64,000 nt of DNA from Enoplolaimus lenunculus (GCA_030248215.1 JASANG010003973.1:1-64000), one strand, 5' to 3'. Shown: positions 51,483 to 63,103, counted from the first letter of the stretch. Notes: a model not told the origin generated them from the sequence alone. Numbers and translations: made by a program.

Positions 51483-51980
51483 TCATGATTTATTTAAACC
51501 ATCTCTAACTATCATTAACAATACACCTAATACATTATTTCCAGGTATATTATCATGGGGGTCATGGGCATCAAGTCCTGAACCAAAATAAGAGTCATAT
51601 TTCGATACAAATACCAATTGCTTTTCCCCAGTGCTAAGTACATGCTGTCTCGCCGCAGAGTTATTTTCAAATTTTGCCCATAACGTCTCCAACATGTTAT
51701 CATATTTTATTTTTACCCAGTCTGCCTCATCATATCCTTTGATTTCTAGGGATAACTGAAAAGCTTTGGATGGTGATCGACACTGTAGAATTCGATAGTA
51801 TGAGTCAAAGTCCTTGAAGTGGTATGCTTTTTTCGCCTGATAGTATTGCTCTGAACTATGATACATGACACCACCAACGTTGAACCGTGCAGCATCAAAA
51901 TTTGATAAAGGTGACCAGCCACTGTAGAATAGCATTTTATCAACAACGTATTGATCAAGTTTCTCAGCGTGGTTGTTCAT
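51483..51980 (-). CDS. NADAR (YbiA-like) family protein, 165 aa, open throughout
   Basis: NADAR proteins are N-glycosidases; characterised members cleave ADP-ribose from guanine bases in DNA, and YbiA-type members act in riboflavin-pathway damage control. The family landmarks are in order: YSGWSPLSNFDAARF (about residues 18-32), MYHSSEQYYQAKKAYHF (39-55), YDEADWVKIKYDNM (80s-90s), LWAKFENNSAAR, then FGSGLDAHD and NVLGVLLMIVRDGL. The length is typical of a single-domain member. The start overlaps the end of the upstream frame by 17 bases, a compact viral arrangement. Unlike most genes of this element it looks whole. In a virus it may have reversed host DNA ADP-ribosylation; that role is inference. 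Confidence 0.88.
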   Translation of the reverse strand: MNNHAEKLDQYVVDKMLFYSGWSPLSNFDAARFNVGGVMYHSSEQYYQAKKAYHFKDFDSYYRILQCRSPSKAFQLSLEIKGYDEADWVKIKYDNMLETLWAKFENNSAARQHVLSTGEKQLVFVSKYDSYFGSGLDAHDPHDNIPGNNVLGVLLMIVRDGLNKS

Positions 51981-52372
51981 TATTTCGTTTTAGAGCACTT
52001 GAAGGAACACCAGCTTCGTTTATAAGTATTTTAAAACGTGCTGCGTCAGGGGGTCGAGGTGTGCGTAAAATTGGAGACAATGTATAGTAACGTATTAGGT
52101 CGATGACGTGTGATCCGATACTACCGTCTTTATGCTCCACGCGTTCTTGATTATTAAGAGTTATATGATCTTCAAGGTAATGAGCAAGTATTTTAGGTTT
52201 ATTACGTATATGACGAGGTAAAACGTCTACTATATCTTGTAATTAATTGATTCAGCAACACGATTTACTATAATTGTAGGATTATATGAGGGTGGTTGCT
52301 CTTCTTTGGGTTTAGATTTAAGCTTTTCAAATAGAGATCCTTCCACTAGAGCACAGCGTCTTGGTTCAGACA
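51964..52372 (-). pseudogene. Broken small Polinton gene upstream of NADAR
   Basis: It starts MSEPRRCALVEGSLFEKL and ends by overlapping the NADAR start; conserved-looking pieces include YNPTIIVNR and HVIDLIRYYTLSP. Family not recognised. It is not open over its whole length. Its position between NADAR and the packaging genes suggests a virion or assembly role. Confidence 0.45.
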
Positions 52373-52479
52373 TATTAATACAATGTTTGAAATATAGATT
52401 TAACAAGTTTTATAAGAAGTGGTACTAATAATGTTCCTACTCTTTTTAATACAACTTTCTTAGGAGTTATTGAAACCCT

Positions 52480-52880
52480 CCGAGATGCAAGGTTGGAAAT
52501 TTTTTCGCTTTTCTTTTTTAACCCAGGCTACTTGAGGTCTCGTTAATTTTACATTCCCTTTTTCAACATTACGACATATTTCTGCAATTGCTCGAAAAAG
52601 AGATGGTGATGCATTTGAAAGGATACACTTTACGTACTGCTTATCTGCCTTCTCGAGAAACTGAAACGTATATAGGTTATTTTAATATCCTGACTCATTG
52701 TTATATGTATAAATATACCTGTTCATGTGGTAAAAGTCCCTCTGATAATACAAACTCAGTCGGTACTTCTGGTTTAAGATTTATCATCAGATACCCATGT
52801 AATCTTTTTAATACTTTTCTGTATGCTCCAGACAGATAATTTTTCTTGCCGGGAAACATTTTACCCTAGAGAATTTATCA
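52480..52880 (-). pseudogene. Remnants of a small conserved Polinton/adintovirus gene
   Basis: The word set SNASPSLFRAIAEICRNVEKG then NVKLTRPQ resembles a small helical protein found in many Polinton-like viruses (the pattern I-L-..A-P.-L...I.E-C..N...GN..L). An upstream piece reads FPGKKNYLSGAYRKVLKRL. The two could belong to one gene or to neighbours. Remnant only. Confidence 0.4.
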
Positions 52881-52899
52881 TAGCTTGATCACCCCTATT

Positions 52900-53315
52900 T
52901 TCAAATCAAAAGTAATAATCAGTATTCCTACGTAGACAGGTTCCAATCTTGGGACAAAAGTATAGGTTCTGAACGATAAATATTACTGAAACTAGCCTAT
53001 GTCTCATTTTGGTAAATAACGTAATAACCTTTTTCTCGCCAACAAGGGAATCCATAAAATCGTCGAGTATAACAAGAGTGTGTACTGACACTTCAGTTTC
53101 TTCGAGTATAAAATCTGGGAACGTAGGCGCTAGAGATACTCTTTTTAGTGTTAATAACTCTGTTTAAGGCATACTATGACAATAATAAATACGTTCAAAT
53201 AGAATTTTGTGAGTTGCTTCAATATTTTGCACTAGTTGCCTTACGAAATAGCTTTTGCCAGCTTGGGTAGATCCTGACACAATAGCATTATATGGTGGTT
53301 CTAGAAGCATAGGTT
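52900..53315 (-). pseudogene. Polinton DNA-packaging ATPase (FtsK/A32-like), fossil
   Basis: The P-loop SGSTQAGKSYFVRQL and the Walker B strand HTLVILDDFMD are both readable on the minus strand, followed by LFTKMRHRLVSVIFIVQN, the sensor region typical of these ATPases. In live relatives this enzyme pumps genomic DNA into the capsid. It lies directly downstream of the capsid gene remnant, as in other Polintons. The gene is broken. Confidence 0.82.
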
Positions 53316-53317
53316 GT

Positions 53318-53849
53318 TTACTGTTGACAAGAAAAGTCTCCATTTTGCTTCAAAGTGAAGATGCTTTCATGTTCTGCCATAGCCAGTAAAATGATTGGTT
53401 CTGTTAATGGTTTGGAATAGGTTATCTCAAGATCAACATTACCAAATTCTTGAGCGGATTGGTAACCACAATTAGTAGACCCGTCTCTTGTTAGTGTAAT
53501 AAGTATCATGAAATACCCAGAGCCACAACCAAAAGCGTCAAATCCTGGGTCAAGGTTACAAAAGTCTGTACCTTTAAAGAAATTTAAGTAGGATCTGAAT
53601 TTGTCACCAAATTTTTTTAACGAGTTTCCTGGCAAAAAATCTACCACTATTCAAGAAATCTGTGAATACCCGACCATATACCTCTCCATTATTGTTGTTT
53701 AAGTTTGCCGTACGCTTAGCTATTGCATCTGGGGTGATGTCAAATGCATATGGCATATCTGGTTCATATCCCGCCGTCTGTAATAAACTTTTGCGAGCAG
53801 TAACTGGTAAATAAAGATGAAAAAGTGTATACATTATATATTCCCGCAA
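53318..53849 (-). pseudogene. Polinton major capsid protein remnant (double jelly-roll type)
   Basis: Two adjoining minus-strand frames. The C-terminal one has GNVDLEITYSKPLTEP and ILLAMAEHESIFTL, the pattern with which double jelly-roll capsid proteins of Polintons end. The other has PYAFDITPDAIAKRTANLN and FLNSGRFFARKL. The assignment rests on that end pattern and on the neighbouring packaging ATPase. The piece is shorter than a normal capsid gene and broken. Confidence 0.55.
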
Positions 53850-54041
53850 TCTTTAACTCCACCTTTTCAAACATTGAGTACAGGAATAAGTTTGCAGGAC
53901 CTTCCACATAATCTAAGCCCTCTTAGGTTTTTTAGCTGGTGGTGACGATTTTTCTTTTATAAGTTCTACCTGTAAATATAACATAATTGAATCTACATCT
54001 GTGTAATCCGTCGAACCATCGAAACGAAATTCACTAGGGGT

Positions 54042-54305
54042 TTAATGATCATCTGAGGGAAGTCCCGTAAAACAAGCACTTTCAACAACTTGAACGCTTT
54101 CAATTTCATCTTGAATTAGGGGTAATGTTGTCAAGTCAAGGCCTGAAACGCTGCACTTTGGATTTAGTGACAGTTTTCCTCGCTTTGTTGGTTTAACTTT
54201 GGGTTCCTTTTTAATAATTTTTCTTCTTGTTGACAGTTTGCTAACTTTTAGTGGAACTGAGCGCCTCATGCCACCTGCAACTAACTTAACTATGGCAGGA
54301 TCCAT
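54042..54305 (-). CDS. Basic 87-aa open frame, possible core or minor capsid protein
   Basis: The N-terminal half is strongly basic (GGMRRSVPLKVSKLSTRRK, KKEPKVKPTKRGK) and the C-terminal half acidic (LIQDEIESVQVVES). Small basic proteins beside the capsid gene are DNA-condensing core or minor capsid proteins in adenoviruses and Polintons. The similarity here is of composition only. The frame is open from ATG to stop. Confidence 0.45.
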   Translation of the reverse strand: MDPAIVKLVAGGMRRSVPLKVSKLSTRRKIIKKEPKVKPTKRGKLSLNPKCSVSGLDLTTLPLIQDEIESVQVVESACFTGLPSDDH

Positions 54306-54389
54306 TGTTAGTGGTACTTGTACTTGTCACTGACGAGGACTTTTTAATAATTTTATATGTAATACTATCGTTACTTTCTCCGTTATGGG

Positions 54390-54665
54390 TCCGTTTCCTA
54401 TAGCACGTAAGTTGATAAAATCCAGGTTTAATGTGCGTATTCTAAGGTACACAGGAAGAGGATATAATTGCGTTTTGTAGATTATGACTTGTTTACTAGA
54501 TTCGTTGTAGACTGAGGCGTCAATAAAGTCAGTTCAATGTAAGTGGCATTAGGGGGAAGCGTACACTGAGCTACTGCTACTTCAGCGTAATTAGTGCTTA
54601 ATGTTCGACCAATTTTCGCCCGAAGATTACTAGCACTACCTTCAAGAATAACATACATTCTAGTT
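54390..54665 (-). pseudogene. Remnant of a small structural gene
   Basis: A readable start MYVILEGSASNLRAKIG is followed by NYAEVAVAQCTLPPNATYI. Polinton penton (single jelly-roll) proteins can start in this way, with a short strand and then a description of target ends, but the piece is too short to assign. Broken. Confidence 0.35.
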
Positions 54666-54850
54666 GGTTATAATACCATAAATTTCTGACATGTACTTAT
54701 CAATTACTTTATGAATAGTAAATTTTCCCGAAGCAAATATAAGACAACAACCACCATCGTAGCGCCACACCAATCCGCTAAACTTTTTTGAGTCATACAC
54801 TAAAGATAATTTCTGTGATAACGTAACTAGGGATGTTTACGTTCAGCTAA

Positions 54851-55523
54851 TGCGGGATTCACGCTATAACCGGGGCAGCTTGGGACACGTTTTGCCCTAT
54901 TAGACTATTGGGTAACATTCTGTCTGCATATAGATCTTATATCGCATTCAAAAATTCGTATTTGTCTGCTATTAACATGTGTGGGTCACCTTTTGTTCTT
55001 TAGTATCATACGATATTCGAGGTATTGTCTGCGAATATCATATGATATATTTTCAAATGTCTGCATACTTGAGGTAACATTCTCAAATTGTCCTTTTGCA
55101 TATCATACTAGAATTTGAAATTTGAATTTTTGAATTATGAAGCTGTGGTTTTAAACGTTTTTGTGTCTGAATCGATTTGCAGGCTTGTATTTGGTAATTA
55201 CAGCACATTTGTTCCCCTACCGTCCAACTTCTCATTCATTTATTAGTACCCAAAGGTTACACTGTGCCGCTGAATATCATATGATATTCGTTGAAATTTT
55301 GGAATATCATATGATATTCGCATAAATGTCCCACAGTATCACGTGACATACCGTCCCTTGTACACATTGATCATTTGAGAGCGGTGGTTTGTAAGCTAAT
55401 GTCATATGACATTCGAGTTTGGTCTGTTGACCCGATATAAGAGCCCTGATTTTAACGTCGACGTCGAATAAACATGGGACAAACCGTGTCCCCCCCTGCC
55501 CTGGGTATAACGTGAACCCCGCA
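54851..55523. mobile_element. TAA-flanked short TIR element inserted into the Polinton fossil
   Basis: 673 bp with ends TGCGGGATTCACGCTATAAC and TGCGGGGTTCACGTTATACC (complement). It is flanked by TAA at 54,848-54,850 and 55,524-55,526. It is homologous over its length to 34,117-34,795, including the ATATCATATGATAT palindromes, but clearly diverged. A copy inside the Polinton dates the two: the MITE family was still moving after the Polinton arrived. Confidence 0.9.
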
Positions 55524-55529
55524 TAATGC

Positions 55530-56180
55530 CATAGGTAGATATTCTTCTACAGTTTTATGATCATTAATTTGTGTCATTTTACTTAATACTTTAGCAACCT
55601 CGGGGTAATCTTCTGGTGCAGCAATCCTCTTTGATATCTTAAGGCGCATTTAATCAATATTCAAAATGGTTTCGTCCTCTACAATATCCAAACTTTTCCG
55701 ATGAGTTGTATAATAAAAATTGTCGTACTAAGTGATCAATTCTTGAATGCATGTGTTACAATCAAAACAGTAAACCCCATTTTATGAAGGACGGTATACA
55801 AATATCTTCATTAAAATCAAATACATACTGGCACCCCATCTTGCCAAAATGATCCCAGGTATCACCATCAATGTCAATTATGCTTAATGTGCTCCAGCAT
55901 TTTGTGGCATACTGTGTAGTAATCTCTTGGTTGAATGAGCCGTTCCATTTTCATAAGTATGGATCTATTTCAGTTATTAATATGGATAAGCAGTAATAAC
56001 TTTATGACCGGTAGAAGCATAAATAATTGTTAATCTTTTTGATATCCTGCTAGTTTCTGCTACTCGGCCGACATCAAAGTCAAATCGTTTACCTAAGCCC
56101 ACTTATCCACACTTTCTTGTTCCCAGTGATCATAATTTCGGTAAGTTATGTTTGTTAGCTCTATTAACTTTTATATGCCC
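55530..56180 (-). pseudogene. Polinton remnants of uncertain identity
   Basis: Short readable minus-strand pieces: APEDYPEVAKVLSKMTQIND near 55,550-55,650, and RFDFDVGRVAETSRISKRLT then IIYASTGHKVITAYPY near 56,000-56,090. I cannot place either with confidence. Broken. Confidence 0.3.
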
Positions 56181-56181
56181 A

Positions 56182-56850
56182 TTAAAAATGTTGATTTTTT
56201 AGTATTGCGCGGCCCAAAATTGTATCCTTAAATGTGATTAATGTGAATAGCGGGATTAATCGATCTGCATGGGTTCGGGGGCCTGCAAATATTTCGTGTT
56301 GAACTCTTCGATTTTTGCTCCAACCTGTTCCATTCGCCTTGGTCAAACGATACACCAAGGATTTTAATTTCTTGCGTCCGTGGGGCATAGATAAATGAAA
56401 TCTGCTTCTCGCAAACCAGTAATGGCTAACTCTCCCAAAACTTGAAAGTAGTATTTCTGTGCCTTTTTTAAACTAATCAGTTCGCCCGTTCCAGGCTTTG
56501 TGCTATCGAACGTGCTACTGTGCTTGTGTCCTAAATACACTTAATTTCAAGAATCTTCGGTTCACCAAAATCTGGACAAGTTACAATACCATCTGGAGAA
56601 GTGCCCATAAAAGGAGCCGATTTGAGAACACATAATCCTGCTTTATGAACAGTAACTCTTCTGTTGTGCGATCTCGTGGTATGGTAATCGCTTTCGCTAA
56701 CTTTTCCAAAACCCTAGATGACCGAGCACTTTGTAATCTACCAAAATATGATAAAGTAATACGACCAACACGTACCTTCCACCACTGATCGCTGATCTAG
56801 AGTTGAATTATACAACGCAACATTTATATCAGAACCTATTAATGAAACCA
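56182..56850 (-). pseudogene. YqaJ-like (lambda-exonuclease fold) nuclease remnant
   Basis: The catalytic signature of YqaJ-type viral recombination exonucleases is readable: the SPDGIVTCPDFGEPKILEIK run (near 56,550-56,610), with the Asp and the Glu-X-Lys that bind metal. Further on, QISFIYAPRTQEIKILGVSF fits the following strand. In live relatives this nuclease works with the polymerase in replication and recombination. It lies head to head with the polymerase gene. Broken. Confidence 0.6.
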
Positions 56851-56942
56851 TATTGTTGTACCAGGTACAAGATGTTACAGCTAATTAATAATTAAAGTGA
56901 GCTGGTGTGGGTTAAGTAATGGGACCAATTAATAATTAATGA

Positions 56943-59900
56943 ATGACGTCATGCAAGTTATTAACTAATGACATAAACATAGCTTGTTACAGATCGAGAT
57001 GCGTTGCGAAACGTGTGGAAAAACATTTTCAACAATTAGCAGCTTATTTCGTCATTCAACGCGTAAAACATACCACATCGAAGGAAACAAAATGCCCTGT
57101 TTGTGACAAGTTATTTTCACGCAAGGACATAATGGTTCGACATATAAAAGCTGTTCATACAAAAGTGTCAGTAGCAGAAAAGAAATTTCCAGCTCCAGTG
57201 TTGCGACAAGAGGTACTTTACAAGGATTCATCACCTAGAGAAGATTCTATGGCATATTCGGGTGACGATAAGATAATTGCAAACAATTGGCACTATGTAC
57301 GCCCACACTATCACAGACGCGGAAAATGACAAGACAGGTACGTACAACTTCAGACTGGAAGGTTTGGATAATAATATGCTCGACTATTTAAACGTAGTCT
57401 ACAAGGCTCAAAAATGGCAATCCAAATGGAACGTGTCTTTTGGGTTCATTTTGCACAGTATGGTGATAAATAAAATACGATATTACTGTAGCAGCAGCAA
57501 TACAAGAATTTTTGAATTTGGTAAACTAGTAGGAAGTCGAAAAGATGGACGCTTTTATAAGGATGATGCTCGGCTCACTCAGCACATATACTTACAAACA
57601 AACACTCACACAAACAAAACAGCGTAACACTCAAACAAACTAACAAACGCAAACAAAATACAAGATCTTTGCATATGTTAATATGATATGGTAATATGAT
57701 CCCCTGATATTGCTGTATCTACTGAACGTACCATTGCTGAATTGGCTAAATGTAATCTTCAGTTTTCTTGCTCATGTTGTGTCTTTGAGAAATTTTAATG
57801 CTTTTTGTTTCTGCATAGTGAATTCGTAAGTTTTCTTACCAGTAGTCATAACAACAAAATACCAGCTTTTGATATATAATTCTTGGAATTTTCTGCATAT
57901 TTCAGAACATTTTCTTCAACGCATTTTGTTTATATTTCGAAATGTCATTAACTGAGCATAAAAGCAAATGTTTTAAGCTTTCCGGAGTCAGTCCATGGCA
58001 GGCTTGCATAAATGCTGTGAATTTTTGTTCAATAAAACTTGTCGTACCACCAACGTTTTGGTTTCTGTTTAGTTCTACTGCTTTCGCCAACTCCTCTGAT
58101 TGAGCGGCGAGTTAGGTGTTTCTTTCGCCGGCTTCTCTAGTGAGTTAGTGGCGATCTAGGGCTGTTTCGCCTGCTTCTATAGAGCGGCGTTTATGTTTCG
58201 CTTGCACCTCCGCGAGTGCGGCGTTCCTTGGCTTCGCCTGCTCCTATCGAGAGGCGATAGGTTATCGTGTTTCGCCTGCTATTAGGTAGCAGGGATAAGT
58301 TATCCTGTTTTTGCACCCTTGCACCACGTTACAGTTTCATAAGTTATTTAAAAGATTTGGATATAGTGCAATGGGTAAGACAACAAAGACCAAATATAAA
58401 ATTTGTTGTGGATCGAGTTACAAACATGACTGTGTTCATAAACAAACTAAAACCATATACATTGTTTGGACGACCGCCTACACTAGCGGATTATATTGTG
58501 CTAAGCAAAAGTATTATATCGTTGGAAAGTGATCGCAATAGCATAAGATATGACGACGACTTATGTTTTTTCAGATGTCTTTCTCTTCATCACGGTAAAA
58601 GAATGAGAGATCACAAAGAATTCGAAAGTATACCAAAAAGTTGTGCACAAAGTGGTGTGAACACAAAAACAATTTTGATTTATAGGGCATTCGACTTCAT
58701 GAAGTCGATGAACTTGAAGACTTGTTTTGTGTGAATATGGCTATATACGAAATGAATGAAGATGAATCAATCCCAACTGCTGAAGAGACCAAGCAAGTGA
58801 AAACACGATAAAGTTTATACCAGTAGCCTTACAAGAAGTGGAGGATAATAGTGAAGAGGAGTTGATGGCAGAAAGTGAAGAAGAGGACAACGATATGCAG
58901 GAATGTGCTAGCAAAAGTCTGCTTCTAAATGATACGGCTGAGGAAAACGACGTGGAGGAAGATAGTGACCAAGAAAAACTGTCAACGACGAACCATCTAA
59001 TAAATTCCAACCCTTGTACACATGTCATCAAATAAATACCATACAACTCTAAATTTGAATTTATACATAGATCACTTTACGTATATATGCAACATGGAAC
59101 AATACGCAAAATGTTTCAAATGTCCTACGTGCAGCAAACTGTGGAATCATTACGGTCGCTTTGTTAGGTATGTGCAATATTGTGGCGGTACTCAAACATA
59201 ACTGGTATATAAAGGCGGTGGTTTTGGACTGCAAAAGTCAATGCATGACCCGTTTCGGGAAAAAGGTTCACAATTTACAGCGACCGTTATCCTTTCCGTC
59301 CTTCGTTTGATTTTGAAGCTCGTTTCGTAACTGCAAACATTAGGGTTGGTCCTAAACTGGATTATGTAAGTAAACTAGTACCAGCAAGTGTATCAGTTGC
59401 AAGCAATGTACCAGAATACGAGGGTGCAAAGTGTTTTATTGGCGAGCCCGGTGAAATTATGACTGCCATGCATACTTACCTAACCAAAATTAGTGAGAAG
59501 GCTTTGAAATTATGAAGATGCTTATCATAAGACTGAATAAGAAACATGGAGGGCTTGACGTGGAAGTAAATAATTGCAAACAAAAAACTTGTGATACTCG
59601 CAGATGGACAGAATATTTATACAAATTCGACAATTGGCTGTGGCAACTGGTAGTATTAGGTTTTAATAGTGCAAAATTTGACTTGAATCTAATTAAACAT
59701 ACTATATACCACACCTATTACGAAGCGAAGAGTTGGTAACTAATATAATAGTAAAAAACAACAGTTTTATCGTACTGGGAACAAAGTCTATTATTTCTTG
59801 ACATAACTAACTATTTAAGTCCTGGCACAAGCTACGATAAGTTTCTTCGGGCTGTTAAAGTGGAGCAAGCAAAAAGTGAATGGCCGTACGAGTGGTTCAA

Positions 59901-62700
59901 GGACCTATCCCAGCTGAATGATACCAAATTACCCTCTAGACACGCTTTTGGTAGTACGTTGAAACAAAAAAATTATCGATACAAGACTGAAAAACTACAA
60001 ATGGTATGGAAAAAGAAGGTTTCCAAACTATGCGAGATATGCTTGAATGGTACAATAATCTCGATGTAGCGCCTTTTCTGAAAGTTGTACAAATAATGTT
60101 TGATCAGTTTAAAGAATGGAATGTAGATATGTTCAAACAGGCTGTCACTTTACCAGAGGTTGCAATGCGTAGAATGATGTACAAGTTACCAAATGGAGGA
60201 CTATTTACATTGTTTAATGAAAAGTGGAAAAGTATACATACAGTAATAAAGGATAACATAGTGGGAGGTCAAGCGATTGTCTTTCATAGATACCACGAAA
60301 CCGGAAAAACAATACGAGGCTGCAAACCAGTAGCGAAAATTCTTGGATACGATGCAAACTCATTATACTTGTAGGCATTGTGTCACGATATGCCAACTGG
60401 GCTGTTTGCTGTATGGCGTCCTGAACGTGAAGTTGAAAATGTACCAAACAAAGAGCAGGGCATTGCAGACGAAGAGGGCAAATGGAATGAAACAGTTGAT
60501 AATAATGGTAGAATATTGTAATAATATGAAGTTCAAAATCATGAATTTATATTTTTAACATTTCAAATTGTTATAACAGTTCAGATGTGTTTTCTAATCG
60601 TGATTCATATGTTAAATCGTTCTGGTTTTGGTTAAAGACAATGGTTGGAAATGTAATATTATTTTGGAGAGATGTATAACGGGAAGGTTACAGTTTTCAC
60701 GCGAAAAGGATTTTTATGCAAATGTGCAGAATGTATGAATAGGCTCTGTGTATTTTTGCGAAATCGGAAAGTTTCGTTAGAAATATTTTTTGGTTACTGT
60801 GTCTCTAGCATCTGTAGGTTGCTAACGAGTCGGTGGCAAGGCTTATAGTTTATCGGAAACGTTATTACTGTTACGCCGTTTACGTTGGACCAGGACATTA
60901 TCTGTGTCGCAGAGCGAACCTTCTTGGATCAAATCCGGTGAGTACAGTTGCGCGTAGAACCGCGTTACAATATAAATGCTATATACCCAAAGCTACACTC
61001 ATTGAGCCAAAGAGTTAATGTAGGTGGAATATGAGAGAACAAGTCTTGTTAAGCGATTTGGTAATTATTACCTGCTAATACAACAATGGTTTAACGGAGG
61101 ACAGAAAAAAATTCAACAGGGAACATCAACTTACTTTGTTGAAGGGTACATTCCAGTGCATAAGTTCGGAAACAATAAAGCAATTATAATAGAATTTAAT
61201 GGCTGTTATTGGCATGGGTGCTCGGAACGTAAAGAAAGAACAAAAAAGAAGCACGATTTTCTCAAAAGCTTGGATTGTGAACTGATTTTAACAACAGAAT
61301 GCGAATTTGATCGCTACTTAAGTGAAAACTATGATGAAGACGAGTGGGAAGCGTGAATTCGGTTACAGGCTAAGACGGGGTTTTCGGATAGGAATAATGT
61401 GACCATGCAAGATGTGATTAATGAAATAGTGGAAGAAAGGGTGTTTCGAATAGCTGAGGTTGATATACAGGTACCATACTGGGATATGAAAGCCAGGGAT
61501 TTGTGGAAAGAACTACCACCTGTGTTTAAGAATAAAGAAATTTACTTGCAAGACATCGGTGACCACAATGCGTAAATATGCAGACGAAAATGGGGTGATA
61601 AAAAACCATGAATCAGTTCTTACCACGGAGATAAAATACTGTTTTCGATACCCATGGTTAAATTTCTCGTAACAAATTGTGGTCTCAAAGTAACAAGAGT
61701 GCATCACTTTATCGAGTTTTATTGTGTAGCTTTTGTTTTTAAATTAACTAAAAGTGGACTATACTTGTATTTTAAATGTTAGCATGTTTTAGGTAGCATA
61801 TCAACGCAGAAGAGCCGACAGAGATTCAAACGAAAAAATAAAAGGCAAAATGTACAAACTGATTGGCAATAATTACTACGGTAGAATGCTAATGAATAAA
61901 ACACGTTTCGAACAAGTTGTTTTTGCGGAAGGAAATGCTTCAATAAAGTACACGCAAGAGCCATTATTCAAAAAGATGATTGAAATTGATGACATGTATG
62001 ATATTCACATGGCCAAGAAAAAGGTAAACTCTAGATAAGAACTTGTATGGAAACTAAATTTGTAAATCTTGTATATTTTTCTCTTGTGTATCATTGGTTC
62101 TATACCTAATATTGACTAGTTCAGGTAGTGTTCGATCTACCCAACATCATACCATTTTTCGTCTACCAATATGCCAAACAACGAATGCTAGAATTCTACC
62201 TATTTCTGTTACGTTTTATTGGAAAAGAGAACTTTCAATCAAGTCAAATGGACACTGGCAGCTTCTACTTTGCAGCAAGCAACGCCGACCTAGTTTCATG
62301 CATAGATGACTTGAATACTCGTGAAAAATTTTTGGAACAGCTTTCACAATACATATTACAAAGTGAATATTCACAACGGACTCCTGATCTTTTTAAATTG
62401 GAGTGGAGTGGAGACGGAATGATTGCACTAAACTCAAAAACTTATTATGGTTTGACTAGTGATGGTCATAAAAAGGTATCAAGCAAAGTATTATCAAAGG
62501 TAACTAATAATATAACAAAACTGATGTTTATGGGATGTACTGAAAACAAAAGAGAAGAGAGGTGGAACAAACTACGGATTCAGACTGAAAAACAATGATA
62601 TGATGCAGTACAAACAAGATAAAGACAGTATAACTTATTTCTATCCAAAAAGATTGTACTTGAGGAAGGAATATCTACAGAACCATTGCTGATTTGATGT
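56943..62700 (+). pseudogene. Polinton protein-primed DNA polymerase B, fossil
   Basis: In order along the plus strand: C2H2 zinc-finger words (RCETCGKTFSTISSLFRH, CPVCDKLFSRKDIMVRHI) at 57,000-57,160; an N-terminal domain (FGFILHSMVINKIRYYCSSS) at 57,340-57,560; exonuclease-side pieces at 58,320-58,740, 59,080-59,160 and 59,340-60,050; motif A as GYDANSLYL near 60,350; EFNGCYWHGCSERK near 61,200; motif B as KLIGNNYYGRML near 61,870; the motif C region (SQMDTGSFYFAAS) near 62,240; and a C-terminal YKQDKDSITYFYPKRL near 62,620. In life it copies the element from a terminal protein primer. It is broken in many places; some gaps have GT...AG borders and may be introns. No attempt was made to assemble it. 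Confidence 0.85.
58090..58312 (+). repeat. GC-rich degenerate minisatellite inside the polymerase fossil
   Basis: A unit of about 30-42 bases beginning TTTCGCCTGCTTCTATAGAG and ending GCGGCG recurs about five times: near 58,120, 58,168, 58,197, 58,229 and 58,269. Composition is far more GC-rich than the surroundings. Just before it (57,640-58,090) the polymerase similarity is interrupted, and a minus-strand frame (VGGTTSFIEQKFTAFMQACH) of unknown origin appears, so an insertion of another element is likely. Confidence 0.65.
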
Positions 62701-62950
62701 AATAAATGTTGAACATTGTGGCGTTTACTAGTGAACGTATTACTTGAAAACCTGAGCGAATAGAGGATAAAATGAAGGTGACAAGACAAACGGCAGATAG
62801 CCATGGCAATTGCTTTGCCACTATCAATTGTTATTAACGATAAAACTTGATTAAAATATTGATCACCTATTCGCCAACATAAACGAAACCGTGTTTATTT
62901 ATTTTAAGATATTAAGTATAAATACTTTGGCGAAAAACATATTTGCTGTA

Positions 62951-63103
62951 ATGAATCGAGCTGAATTTGATGATGAACAATGGGAAAGAAAATACTGGGA
63001 AGCAGTTAAAGAAGTAACGGGAATAGACATGGTTGCAACCCGCAAACAAATAAAGAAAATGTGGAAAAGAAAACTTAACGCAAGAAAGAAAAAGAGTAGA
63101 TGA
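62951..63103 (+). CDS. Basic 50-aa open frame at the right edge of the Polinton fossil
   Basis: MNRAEFDDEQWERKYWEAV starts it and KRKLNARKKKSR ends it. The N-terminal half is acidic and aromatic, the C-terminal half strongly basic, as in small DNA-binding or core proteins. It could also be a last exon of a neighbouring gene. It is the last coding-like feature before the right flank. Confidence 0.4.
   Translation: MNRAEFDDEQWERKYWEAVKEVTGIDMVATRKQIKKMWKRKLNARKKKSR

Larger units (their letters stand above)
49338..63103. mobile_element. Fossil Polinton/Maverick-like (adintovirus-like) element
   Basis: Recognisable Polinton parts lie in the usual divergent plan: a minus-strand block of structural and packaging genes (50.5-56.8 kb) and a plus-strand protein-primed DNA polymerase B (56.9-62.7 kb). 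Packaging ATPase, double jelly-roll capsid, YqaJ-like nuclease and several small genes are identifiable. I saw no retroviral-type integrase and no terminal inverted repeats, so the limits given are those of the last recognisable parts. It is broken: the polymerase and most large genes carry many lesions (ten or more over the element), while several small genes remain open. Similarity is still easy to see, so it is a fossil of moderate rather than great age. Some gaps between polymerase blocks may be introns. Confidence 0.85.

Noticed and set aside
54910-55130. Polinton gene sequence in the ATATCATATGATAT region
   Set aside because: It is the inserted TAA-flanked element, matching 34,117-34,795.
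56000-56090. Nuclease-toxin-like words (VITAYPY end)
   Set aside because: Too short and isolated to name; left as an unidentified remnant.
49338-63103. Retroviral-type integrase or adenoviral-type protease expected in a Polinton
   Set aside because: No convincing motif of either was found on either strand.
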